From Oasisia sp. SBJ-2009 (lineage: Eukaryota; Annelida; Polychaeta; Sabellida; Siboglinidae): DNA of 64,000 bases. A model generated the notes under the pieces. It worked only from the letters and a program-made list of their open reading frames with translations. It searched no databases and had not been told where the DNA came from. The stretch spans positions 23,892,713 to 23,956,712 of the forward strand of contig OZ024861.1 in the NCBI GenBank assembly GCA_964017155.1, written 5' to 3'. A program made the position numbers and the translations under genes. This document shows positions 38,716 to 49,392 of this stretch, piece by piece (the stretch's first letter is position 1; each line of letters begins with the position of its first letter).

Positions 38716-39993
38716 TCAGCACTGTGTGTAGGTCGGGCAAACTGCACACGACTGCTGCATCCCACTGTATGGCCCGATAAGACACGGCGCTACATATCCA
38801 TAATACTGATCCGATGGCTGGATGGGCGGTAGCGTGAATCCGGTGCCGTAAAACACCTGATCGATGATTAGGTTGCTCTGGTTATCGAGCGTTGCTGCCG
38901 TAGTAGTTGTGACATTCTGTTGGTCGAACTGCGCCATCTGCAGTTGCTTGTAGTACGCCCGTTGCTCCTGTTGCATTAAGATCTGCATTGCCATTTGCTG
39001 GATCAGATTCAGCGTCTGCCGACGTTCGTGACCCATCAGGCAGATCGTGCTTTCATCAACGATGCTGTACAATGTCATTAAGTAGTCATATTTCATCTGC
39101 TCATCACCAAGATGGTTCGCCAAGTACTGTTCGATTTTCACTTTCTGTTGGTTCACGTCAGGAAAGTCGATGAAGAAACGTGAACACATGTAACGCTCCA
39201 TTGGTTTGATGTTGATGTTTTCGGCTGGCACATAGTTTCTCACAAGCAGGTTGCAGTATTTGAAGAGGCCGCCCCCGCGAATCTCCTCCGGACATCTTGT
39301 GGCAATCAGCTTCTCGTTCAAGTGACTCAGGGCAACATTGAAATCGCCATAGACGCTCTCAGCAACCACTGTCGGGTAGAAATGCTCGCTCATTTCCTTC
39401 TCTGAGATTCCATAGAAAGTTAGGAGGCTGTCCAGAATAATCTGGAACGAATCAACACTGAACTCGAACTGTCGCTTCATGTGGTCGACGAATTTCAGTT
39501 CGACGTTACGCCCCCTGTTATTCGACAGAGAGATGAGACTCCATCGGTCGGTTGGCGTGCAGACCTTCACCATTTTTTGGACGTACGCCTCCTTCAAGCT
39601 GCAGCTACTCATTCGTTCCCGATTCACGCCGTCCGGGAGAAAATCCATCAGCGAATTGAGAACGGCCGACTTCACTTTGTGGAAGTCGCTAGGGCTTCCG
39701 AGATTGACGCCGAAGATAAGGTCGAGGTCGTTGTACATCTGGTTGTCCTCGCAACCTAGAACATAGCTGGCGGCGCCGCCGTTTAACCGAATATCCTGAA
39801 CCGTTATCCCGTCTTCGCCCAGTTTATCGCGCACGACTTGAACGAAATCCTTCAGTTTTATATTTAGCGTAGGGAAGTTACCGCGGCCGTGAACTGGAAT
39901 AGCCCCCTTCATCACTTGATCGAGCCGGTAGACTTGTTCATGGCACAATACCTGGAAGCGGTTCATGTTGCTGTTTTCGCTCGAAGATGCCAT
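38716..39993 (-). CDS. TENT5: TENT5/FAM46 non-canonical poly(A) polymerase
   Basis: An intact 425-codon frame starting at ATGGCATCTTCGAGC (39993) and ending TGA (38716). The family members are non-canonical cytoplasmic poly(A) polymerases that lengthen mRNA tails, notably of secreted-protein mRNAs. The nucleotidyltransferase motif is [10 protein letters not shown], then [12 protein letters not shown] at residues 72-73 and catalytic Asp 89 and 91, almost the same positions as in vertebrate TENT5C. VELKFVD at about 164-170 should supply the third acidic residue. The C-terminal domain contains [15 protein letters not shown] and [14 protein letters not shown]; a Q-rich, low-complexity tail ends at CPTYTQC. 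Length fits the family (about 390-440 residues). The open frame continues 12 codons upstream to a splice acceptor (TTCTGTTGCATTCTAG, ending 40030), so the ATG sits just inside an exon and an upstream non-coding exon is likely. The paralogue (A-D type) cannot be decided. Confidence 0.95.
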   Translation of the reverse strand: MASSSENSNMNRFQVLCHEQVYRLDQVMKGAIPVHGRGNFPTLNIKLKDFVQVVRDKLGEDGITVQDIRLNGGAASYVLGCEDNQMYNDLDLIFGVNLGSPSDFHKVKSAVLNSLMDFLPDGVNRERMSSCSLKEAYVQKMVKVCTPTDRWSLISLSNNRGRNVELKFVDHMKRQFEFSVDSFQIILDSLLTFYGISEKEMSEHFYPTVVAESVYGDFNVALSHLNEKLIATRCPEEIRGGGLFKYCNLLVRNYVPAENINIKPMERYMCSRFFIDFPDVNQQKVKIEQYLANHLGDEQMKYDYLMTLYSIVDESTICLMGHERRQTLNLIQQMAMQILMQQEQRAYYKQLQMAQFDQQNVTTTTAATLDNQSNLIIDQVFYGTGFTLPPIQPSDQYYGYVAPCLIGPYSGMQQSCAVCPTYTQC

Positions 39994-40029
39994 TTTGATA
40001 TCGTCAGACGCAGCCACCAGTAGCGGCAA

Positions 40030-40853
40030 CTAGAATGCAACAGAAAACACAACTGTCAACTTGTCTAATTACGATATTTACAACTCGGCTTACTGAGCAA
40101 CTAAAGCCGACTTACAGTTTCACCGCCTTCGCCAACCGTAGCTATTTGACATATGGCTCCGAACTACGCCTTATCACTGCCGTTGTCTATCGGTATTATC
40201 ACGCCCACATGTAGTTCCCAAATAGCAACGCATACAACTGTCATCTGTGTAACGATTGCGTGGTAATAACTTGCCCACACACTTATTGATTTAAGAGAAA
40301 AATGCGTTGCAATGCATATATTCTGATTTAACTGCAAGAAACGCAAACACAACGGCCACATATGGGCGCGTAGATTTTGCCGCGTAGTGATATAGAATGT
40401 CATGCGGTTCACAGCTGATTAAGGCCGTTTATCAACAAACGTGCATAGTCGATCATTCTGAAGATGTACTTGTTACAAATGCAGCTGTGTGATGTGAAAC
40501 AAAAAAAACACGGTCACTCATAAATAGTAGTGAACTTTTTACATGCTAGGCTTGCGGTGTTTATTTCACAACACGGTGCAAATGAATAATGCTAGTCTAA
40601 TTGCATCCATGCACATTACCATGCGCATAGCCGGCATAGGCATGCATATATATAGGCCTGCCAAGGCGAAGATCGAAGACGAAGCCGATGCATGCGTGGT
40701 TACAAAGTCCTTTACTTACGAGGATTGTACGTAGGGTCAAGCTTATGTAATTGCGTTATGCGTGTCACCGTAATCCATATAATTTGTTTAATTTGTATGC
40801 GTTCATTGATGAAATGTATATAATTATAATTGAAGATTTGAAATATATATATA
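40030..40853 (-). other. Intron/5' region of TENT5
   Basis: On the minus strand the TENT5 exon is preceded by a good acceptor (polypyrimidine tract plus TAG at 40030). Candidate donors upstream are CTGTAAGTCGG near 40107 and CTCGTAAGTAAAGG near 40714. Which is used cannot be read from sequence. No other coding exon is visible before the TIR element at 40854. Confidence 0.4.
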
Positions 40854-41867
40854 CCCAGATAGCCACCTATATCGGCACGATATCGGCTGCATCTCGGCAA
40901 TCTCGGGCCTATCTCTCCTATGTCGGGCCGATATCGGTGCGATGTTGGCTATACTGGCTGTACGCACTATGCAGCCGACATCGGGCCAATATCGTTCCGA
41001 TGTTGGCGATACTGGCAGTATATAGGCACCTATGCAGCCGACAACGGACCGAGATCGGCCCAAGATAAGCCATGTCGTTATATGCAGCAAGGGTTTGGCA
41101 GTAAATATAATGTTGTTATCCTTTATAAATGTGAACGTATGCAAAGCTAATTTAATACATATCGCATTAATTGTGGTGAGTGTAATTAGTAGAGAATTTG
41201 GGCGAGTTTAGATGTGTTTATTTTTTATTAAATGTTTCCAATATTTTGTGCGCCACTATAATCAGATTGTCCCGCCGTCCGTCATAGGGCCTACTAAAAC
41301 ACAACCAAGGGTGTACCTACATAATATTCCCTGCACGTAAGTGTTTTTAAAAACAATTTTTTTTATAAAAAAAACTCTTCTAAGAAAATAATCTTTAGAA
41401 GAAACAGTTTGAACATCCAAAGAAATTCCAGTCTGTGAAAATATATTCAAAACAATATTAGTATATTTTGTAACAAAACTATACCAAAACATGTCTTCTC
41501 ACAGTTGAATATAGCTTGAACTGTCAATGAACTCCAAGGTCCTTAAATTTAGCCTAGCCTGATGATACCCCATGGAGAGATCAGTGATTACAGCCCCAGT
41601 GACACCAATGCTAGTGATGTAACAGTAGTCCAGCTGGGGAGTCCAGCCTCCCAGGCCTGGAACTCTGGAGGTAGTGAGTGACCTTTGAGACTAGGTTCCA
41701 TGCATCTTGACTGCACTGCCATAGAGGATTTAGAGAGAAGCACAGCTACAGTGGAGAAGGTACGTTTAATCATTTATTTTGTTGTAAATCCGTAAACCTT
41801 TGTACATTTCTAGATTAACAAATCATTTGATTTAGAATAAATAAGGAGAAAATCAATAGATTACATT

Positions 41868-42795
41868 CCACAACATTTTAGGTGTAGTAATTGATTGCAA
41901 ACTAAACTGGAAAAGTCACATTTTATCAGTAAGATCTAAACTGTCAAAATGCTGTGCTATTATGTATAGAGCCAGTTCTTTGATTAACAAACATGGTATG
42001 CATATTTTGAACTATTCTCTTTTCATGCCTTATATTATGTATTGTGCTGAAGTATGGGGTAACACATATGCTACAAATATTCATTGTTTAGTTTGATTAC
42101 AGAAAAGAGTTACAAGATTAATTTGTGGTGCAAAAAGACTTGATCACACAAATTTACTCTTTCACAATGTACATATTCTTAAATTACCAGATCTTGTAAA
42201 GCTAAAAACTGCTATAATTATGTTTAAGGCATATCATTATATATTACCAATGAATGTACAAAAATTGTTCAAAATACATGACTCTCGATATTCATCCAGG
42301 TATAAATGCAAGTTCAAGCAAATCTATGTACGTACTAACTTAAAAAGTATGTGCATTTATGTTACTGGAGTTAAACTTTGGAACTCCTTCGACAATTCAC
42401 TGATTAGTTGTAAAAAAATTCAAATCATTTCAAAAAGTGTTATACAAATAGACTGTTGAATAATTATGTGTTAGAGCCCTAGATAATTTTTGCTAACATA
42501 AATTAGATAAAAACATAAACATTCAGTTTGTTTATTGTTGTAAAGATTTTGTTTTTTGTTTTTCTCTTCAACAAATGTCACAATGTCTTTTTTTATTAAA
42601 TGCTGTATGGTTACACATATAAATAGTGTTCTATTGCATTGTTCAGATGCTTTATGTATGAAATTAAGAAATTATAAGGGTAAACATGATAAGTATTATA
42701 CTTCTTTTACCCTTTTTTCAACAATTTATATTGTATTTTATGCACTGTATTTATAATGTAGTAGTTGTTTGTTGAAATAAATTTCAATTCAATTC
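41868..42795 (+). pseudogene. LINE 3' end (CR1/L2-like ORF2 C-terminus)
   Basis: The plus strand encodes GVVIDCKLNWKSHILSVRSK, then YIMYCAEVWGNTY, a TGA at 42094-42096, then QKRVTRLICGAKRLDHTNLL, LPDLVKLKTAIIMFKAYHY and VKLWNSFDNSLI. This is the standard order of post-RT blocks in CR1/L2-type LINE ORF2. The 3' end is GAAATAAA followed by ATTCA pentamer repeats (about 42771-42798), a typical tail for these LINEs. It is 5'-truncated, with few disabling changes, so it is a relatively young insertion nested in the larger TIR element. Confidence 0.85.
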
Positions 42796-42876
42796 AATTT
42801 GTGGCATGAATTTATATGCGCACGCTTGATTCTGTGGAAGATTATATACATTTGTTTTTTATATAATTGTTTACAA

Positions 42877-42936
<60 letters not shown>

Positions 42937-42954
42937 TTGTTTAATTGTTTACAA

Positions 42955-43005
<51 letters not shown>

Positions 43006-43258
43006 GTTTTGTAAACTATATAATATATATATATTCAATTTGTGGCATGAATTTATATGCGCACGCTTGATTCTGTGGCAGATTATATACATTTGTTTTT
43101 TATATTATTGTTTACAAAACTATATATATATATATATACATATAGTTTTGTAAACAATTATATACAAAACAAATGTATATAATCTTCCACAGAATCAAGC
43201 GTGCGCATATAAATTCATGCCACAAATTGAATATATATATATATATAGTTTACAAAAC

Positions 43259-43309
<51 letters not shown>

Positions 43310-43320
43310 TTGTAAACAAT
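42796..43320. repeat. AT microsatellite palindrome with repeated arms
   Basis: An arm of about 85 bp containing TTTGTGGCATGAATTTATAT, GCGCACGCTTGATTCTGTGG and TGTTTACAAAACTATA occurs twice directly (42798-42882; 43037-43122) and once inverted (about 43143-43226). The arms are separated by (AT)n runs and TAGTTTTGTAAAC/GTTTACAAAACTA short palindromes. The 43037-43226 part can form a near-perfect hairpin with arms of about 85 bp. Confidence 0.9.
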
Positions 43321-44182
43321 TATTTTGTTGCTCAGTCTGTGATATTAGTTAAATATAGATGGTATCTAGCTTAATGTCTCTTTCATTTTAATTGCAGAAG
43401 ACATCAGGAGAAATGAAGACACCTCGTAGGCCCTACAGAAAACGCCATCCAGAAGTGTCTGTCCAAATGGTTCATGGGGCCCAAAGACTGGAATGGGGAC
43501 AGGGCTAAGAGAAGAACCTCGGAAACTTTGCCACTGTGTGATGAAAATAAAACAAAATATGTCATTGCATTCTTTGTTACCTACTCATTAAGGCACACAC
43601 AGCTAGCCTATAGTGTATCCAAGTAATATAGGCTATAACGGTTTCATCTAGGCATACTGCCTAGATGAAACCGATATAGCCTAGATGCAACCGGGATTGC
43701 CGAGATCGATCCGATCTCGGGGATCTCACCGAGATCGGTCCGATCTCGGTCCGATCTCGGGGATCTCGGTCTGATCTCGGTCCGATCTCGGGGATCTCAG
43801 CTGCATCTAGGCTATATCGGTTTCATCTAGGCAGTATGCCTAGCTGAAACCGAGATTGCCGATCTCGGTCCAATCTCGGTCCGATCTCGGGGATCTCACC
43901 GATCTCGGTCCGATCTCGGTCCGATCTCGGGGATCTCAGCTGCATCTAGGCTATATCGGTTTCATCTAGGCATGCTATAGATGCAGCCGAGATTGCCGAG
44001 ATCGGACCGAGATCGATCCCATGTGCAAAACCTAGATCGGGCCGATGTCGTCTATCTCGGTTCGACATAGGGCCGAGATGCCCGAGATCGGCCCGATGTC
44101 GTATGCCGAGATCGGGCCGATGTCGGTGCCGAGATGGCCGAGATCGGGCCGATATTGGGCCAATATCGTTTGGCTATCTGGG

Positions 44183-46680
44183 TAGCTATATATGCCTATG
44201 GGCTGTAAATGCTGATACATTGTTGTGTAAGTGACAGCAAGTAAAATTATAAGTCTATGGCTATATAGTATATACTATAGGGTATATAGCTATATATTTG
44301 AGATAATTATATTTGGTAATCAATTTGGTCGTGTCACATATAACCCAGAGGCAGCTATATAGAGTTAAAATTCAGTTTCATTCAAAAAGCTTCCATAGTC
44401 CAAAGTCGAATACACAACACGATCGATGCCTTCTTGAATGGTGTCTAAATCTGGCTTTAGCGGTGTACGAGCCTATACATTTAGGTCTTATCGGGGGCGT
44501 TATTGATCCACGATACTTGCGTGGTGATAATGCTATGACTCGATCAGACGGAAATGGCTTCAGGTGCGCACTGCACACACGTCAGAGTTAGTTGTGCAAA
44601 CGCTTAATTGGCACGGTTCCCTCTAATTAAGACCATTGATGACTTGCCGCCGCCTATTAAATGCTGGACCGACGAATATACAAGAAACTTAACCCAGCCC
44701 TGATTTAACGTCGTGCACAAATTTCTGCTTTGTTATTAAGTGATAGGCCTACAACGGCGCAATATGGTGAATTATTTGGATAATGCAAATAACACAGTAC
44801 AAGACATTTAAAGTGCCTTCGAATGAGCCCGCCTAGTCATTACAATTTAACAAGTGGCCCCACAAAGCGACCATAAGGAGAACTAATAATAGATTGTTCG
44901 CATATTTTAATTAATAGGTCTAACAACAAATAAAAAAATAAATACAACAATTAATCAACAATTAATATTTTATGATTACTACGTAGTATGGTTGGTAATA
45001 GCTACTAATACCACGTTCATATTTACAGCTCGCATACTACTTGTTGGTACCGTTTTTAATGTCGTTTTTCTAGCGTGCACACACGCACGCAAATATGTCC
45101 GTACACACGCTCGCACGCACGCTCGCACGCAGGCACACCCACGCGTATCCTCACATACACACAGAAGTGACGTGTCCCTATACACACAGAGTAATTTAAT
45201 TATGAAGGCTATTTTAGTTCTAAAGACGGACGTTATTCTAAAAATTCGATTGTAGGCCTACATCATTATATATAGCTAGGCTATTACAGTTGCTGCAAAC
45301 TAAGGCTATAATTATGCTATTTCACACATGGAAATGTCTTCCCAAAAATAACCAGTTGTACATATAATGCATATTCAGCAACAGAATGTTGGCAAACGAC
45401 AACGAGTAATTTGGTATGTATGATTTGTTATGTGGTCTACACTGGAAATACCAGTCGGCAGTTTGTTAAGATTGATCGTGTTCTAGTTTTTCGTTCGTAC
45501 AGAATGGTGTCTTCATTGTGCGATTAAACACTTGGGGGCGGAAACAGGTGGACTGAGCGATACTGAGCCCACCAATATTTCGGGTGCTCTGGGGTCTGAA
45601 GATATGTTTATCCTCCCAAAATTTCGTCAAAAGGGGGAGCAGCTGAACTATTTTCATGAGCACAAAAAGAAGCGCAATACAGACCATAATTATAGTAGTA
45701 CACTAGTTAGACATTTTGCTAAACATCAAGGGGGCAATTGGCGGGTTTTGACGAGTTTCGAAGGAAGGGTGTTGGCTGTTTGGTGAGCCTGGGGTGGGGG
45801 GGGGCAGTTGGAGGGGTTGCACCTTCAATATTCATAACGTGTGCGTGTGTGCGGGTATGTGTGTGCGTTTTACCTAAATGTGGCTTAGGTATAGTTAACT
45901 AACTTATGTAATCAGCATGCAACTAGTTGCTGGATGAAACTAACATAATTTAACCAATCTCCCTCATAAGATCTTCCATTAAAATGCTCAACAAAGTTTA
46001 CAATGGATTAACGATAACAACAACTCGACAACACAGCAAGACGAACTGGTAAACAATCTATGTGTATAGATATAAAACGCACGCTTGTGTCTGCGCGAAA
46101 ATCACATAAAAACGAACACTACACACGAACAGTCATAAAAACAATGGTGGTCGCTGTTGACCATCTGTTCAAAACGATGGTCATTCTAAGTAACGTGCAA
46201 GGTAACGAACGGCCTATTGAATCACTCACCAGGCGTGGTTTCAGTCGTCGAAGCGCAGAACCTTATCGATAAAGCCGCAGGTGTTGTCGAATCCAAGCGC
46301 ACTCGCAAACTGCACTGCACTATCAGTTGTGCAGGTAATTGTATATTCCGGTAGAGGCTTCGGTTCCTGATGCCTGTCGTGTGTCGCGTGTCTCTTATTA
46401 CGTAATGTCAACTAGACAGCTGTCATTGGGTCGACACCGTTCGCGCCCATAATCGAAACGACGTATCGGCAGCCAAGTGAAATGAACGAATAGCGAAGAC
46501 ACTGCGCCGCCTGTAGCCTTCCCTTGCTCACCCGTCGCTGAATTATTTATCACGCCGGTGCCGTGGCTCTTATTTATCGGGCCTATTATGCATTCCCGCC
46601 AGCAGGCCTACCCACCTCTAGACAAATTTCATTGGCGCGATTCTCGTGGGATAATAGCGAAAACATATAATTGCAATCAC
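44183..46680. other. Non-coding sequence
   Basis: About 2.5 kb with no gene I can support. ACGC-rich simple sequence lies at about 45080-45140. The frame at 45532-45786 has no recognisable domain. Confidence 0.45.
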
Positions 46681-46689
46681 CGCCCGGAT

Positions 46690-47010
46690 CAATGGTGGCA
46701 TTGACGTCAGCGTGACGTCAGTCGCTCGACCAGTGAGAGGCAGAGGAATTGATATCGATTGTCGTTAGCGTCACACGGCGTAACAGCGACCAGGAATAGC
46801 AGGGAGGCAACGACGCAGCGATCACGCCAAGTGACGTTTTTGTAAACACATCAGACGTTTCCCACGTACGCGCCGACGGTGTGAGACTTCGCTGGTGGCG
46901 CGTAAAATCCCGTTAATAACAATGTAGATGTGTCGCCATCATACATCACCGTCGCTGAATAGAGACACGGATTTTGCGGCTCGTTCGATGTCGGTATAAA
47001 TAATACAGAC
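46690..47010 (+). promoter_or_regulatory. Possible promoter: paired CRE sites and TATA box
   Basis: Two full CRE motifs (TGACGTCA) at 46702-46709 and 46713-46720, in a CpG-richer stretch (about 46400-47050). A TATA box (GGTATAAATAAT) lies at 46995-47002 on the plus strand. A possible donor (CAAGTAAGTATGG) lies near 47361. No coding exon can be linked on the plus strand. CRE sites are palindromic, so the cluster could instead serve the divergent TENT5 gene about 6.7 kb away. Inferred from motifs only. Confidence 0.35.
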
Positions 47011-48884
47011 TCGCGGTGACAGGACTGTATTTGCTACTTCTAGGCGACCTTTTCCCGGTATACGTGCGTGTATTACGTGTGAAATACTCGTGGTGTAGAC
47101 TGCATGTTTACGATACTGTCACCAACTGTTTTATACGGGTTGTGGTTTGCGACATCGGGCAGTGACACCAACGTGATACTTGACGGATCTGCTACAGCTG
47201 GCAAAACGACGTACGCCATTGGCTAGATTTTTTCACACTAGGTATACGTTCCGTCTATCCATCTGTCTTTCATTTCAATTGTTAATTATCTCTGCGTGGA
47301 CTTCCTGTGCGATATCGTATCATTTTAAACGTGTTTCAACTTTTCATTCATGTTTTTTTCAAGTAAGTATGGTATATTTTTAATTTGTTGCTTGCATAGG
47401 CCGACCAGAGCTACATAGACGCCTACCTTTTGGGTTTTACGTGTCCGCTAGACTAGGGGATTAAACGTTTTGCCCAACCTTCGGAAAGTGTGCCGAGTTT
47501 CGAGTTGAAGAACCTGGAGTTATGGTTTCATGGTCGGAAACAATTTAAACACCCCCCCCCCATCTCCCCTCCGCCTTCCGAGGGCGACAACGGAGTCGTA
47601 CTGAAGTCCGGCTCAGACCCCCGAATATATGAATTTGGTCGTACTGCCAGTGGAGGTTATTTTTGGGAGTTCCAACGTGTGCAATTGGAAGTTTTGGGTC
47701 CCCGTAGACTACGGTCGCCGGACCCGTGCCTGGTGTACACATGCAGTAAACCATACCCGGCTTTAATAATTAAATCTTAGTTCTGCCCGCCAAAGCCTGG
47801 GAGGAGATAACGTTTACAGTAATCAAAATAAATATTTAACGCATTAACACGGACACGAAAGGCTTCCAACTGTGCGGTCTTCTTTATCGTGATTTAAACA
47901 GAAATACATTCCATTCGAGGTAGACATCGATTGTTCTACAAAGGTATGCTGTAGGGATGTATCGGAGCAGCAGGTGGGACTTCTGTGTTCACGACAGCCT
48001 CGCCGCTCTGTTGCCGCGGTATATTGAGCCATCGATTGCCGGGTCGTTGCGTGGTGATAGTAGTTGGCACAGCCTTTCGGGTATTTATAAACACATGCTA
48101 CCGGTTTTTGTCGCGTTTGTAGCGAAAACACGTTAAGTAGGCAAAGTGACCAACGAGGCAATGCGAGACCGGTTGTAGTAAGGTGAAAACACCGCCCTTC
48201 GAAAACACCATGGTTGTGTTTTAAACGTACCATAAAACAGTACAGTTACGGTTAAGATATTAATCGACATTTTCCCCGAATTTACAATTGTGTTTGTATT
48301 ACGTTCTGTATGTACGTTTCGCTTCGAGGAAGATGTGGGGGGTCTCCGTGCAAGTGATACGAAGCTTTGGCTGGTGTTGTGTATCTGGGTAATAATGATT
48401 ATGTAAATGTTCAAAACAAAACGATTAGCAGCGCACCGACGGTATTAATAAACATTGTCGCGTCAACGATAAGGTCAGAGAGTGTGCGTGTGCAAGTAGC
48501 GTTATTACGTTACAAATAACGATAATGTTAGTGTATAGGTATTTCCGGTATAGCGTTGAACCTGTGTTTTTGTACAGTTTTGAAAGCCGTATTTTTAATC
48601 CTAAAACAATATTTTATATGGTATGTTACATCGTCAACTGGCAATACTTTATAGTCTTCCATATCCATTAAGACTCCTAAAACTATAAACACCGGACAGT
48701 AGATGAAAGTTGTAATACCGAGGAACCAGCCGCAAAAACACGGGTAGCTAGTATTACAATTACCTACAACAGAGTTTGTAAATGTCGCGCCTCGTTTTCG
48801 TTGTGAACACAACAAGAGACAGTAAAACGTCTTAGTTTTGGACGAAATAAGAAAGAACCTTTGTAGATTTGTGGACGGCTTAGC
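47011..48884. other. Non-coding sequence
   Basis: No supported gene. The 96-codon frame at 47490-47780 and minus frames at 47844-48233 and 48528-48815 show no family pattern. Confidence 0.45.
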
Positions 48885-49268
48885 CCTAAAATAGTGTAGT
48901 AGAGGCGCCGACTGACTCTCAGACCGAATTTGAAATAAAATAAATAAGGATAGGCTACGCGTTTTTATCAGCTAATACTATTTTATAAACATATTCATAA
49001 TTAAACTTACATTGAAACATGTTACACACAAAATAAACATAAATTAAAATTTGTAGTTGTTAGTTTTTCATCTTCGTTATCAAAAGCATTATAGACATAA
49101 ATTATTAGAATATAAAAATATTATACGTAAACATTAATCCAACACAGTGATGCCATCTGGCGGCTTCGAGCAGTAGACGTCTGGTACTATACAAGTGTAC
49201 GTTTCACCAGACTGTCCTGTCAGCGAAGTTGTATAATCGAGCGAGAGTCAATTAAGCAAGACTTGGCT
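48885..49268. repeat. Unclassified interspersed repeat B, copy 1
   Basis: Similar in the same orientation to 54755-55246. Shared landmarks are GACTCTCAGACC or GGCTCTCAGGCC, TGAAATAAAA, AACTTACATTGA or AACTTATATTAA, TGCCATCTGGCGGC or the GTGAGGTGGCAGC region, and TTTCACCAGACTGTC or GTCACCAGACTGTC ending in AAGCAAGACT or AAGCGAGACT. No coding content; AT-rich body. Confidence 0.7.
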
Positions 49269-49392
49269 GTTATCGTAGGAATTACAAACAGTCATTCGAT
49301 CATAAACTCGTTTCTGCTTTCGTCAGTGAAAACAATTGACACAATACCCTGGTAAAGCGAACACAAGGTCCCATTGGTATAGTATAATAGAA

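Larger units (their letters stand above)
41600..43612 (+). pseudogene. Exon-like remnants inside the TIR element
   Basis: An upstream piece encodes SDYSPSDTNASDVTVVQLGS up to a TGA near 41681, then CTAIEDLERSTATVEK in the same register, stopping at a consensus donor (GAGAAG then GTACGT, about 41761). A downstream piece starts after a good acceptor (TTTTAATTGCAG, ending 43396) and encodes NAIQKCLSKWFMGPKDWNGD then RAKRR in one frame and runs to TAA near 43623. The KWFMGPKDWNGDRAKRR stretch loosely recalls the basic C-terminal end of uncharacterised animal proteins such as the DUF4806 group; I am not sure of that. In-frame stops suggest a dead gene. It may be the element's own protein or a captured host fragment. 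The LINE and the AT palindrome lie in the would-be intron. Confidence 0.45.
40854..44182. mobile_element. 3.3-kb TIR element, CCCAGATAGC family
   Basis: The left end CCCAGATAGCCACCTATATC and right end ATATCGTTTGGCTATCTGGG form a 12-bp perfect inverted repeat, continued by similar subterminal blocks. Those blocks are arrays of CGATATCGG, CCGAGATCGG and GATCTCGG palindromic units (40860-41075; 43620-44182). TA lies just outside both ends. The interior holds exon-like pieces (41600-41760; 43396-43610), a LINE 3' end (41868-42795) and an AT-rich palindrome (42796-43320). It shares its terminal decamer with the element at 16998. No intact transposase frame is seen, so it is non-autonomous or decayed. 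Confidence 0.8.

Noticed and set aside
39994..40029. Twelve-codon N-terminal extension of TENT5 beginning at 40029
   Set aside because: The first codon is TTG directly after a splice acceptor; the first real ATG is at 39993, so the extra codons are 5' UTR or belong to a spliced upstream exon.
45360..45786. Possible Penelope- or GIY-YIG-like fragment (VVYTGNTSRQF-type sequence and the following frame)
   Set aside because: Only a short resemblance, with no consecutive conserved blocks; not enough to call.
47490..47780. 96-codon plus-strand frame downstream of the CRE/TATA cluster
   Set aside because: No family resemblance; includes a C homopolymer; no start context that links it to the promoter-like motifs.
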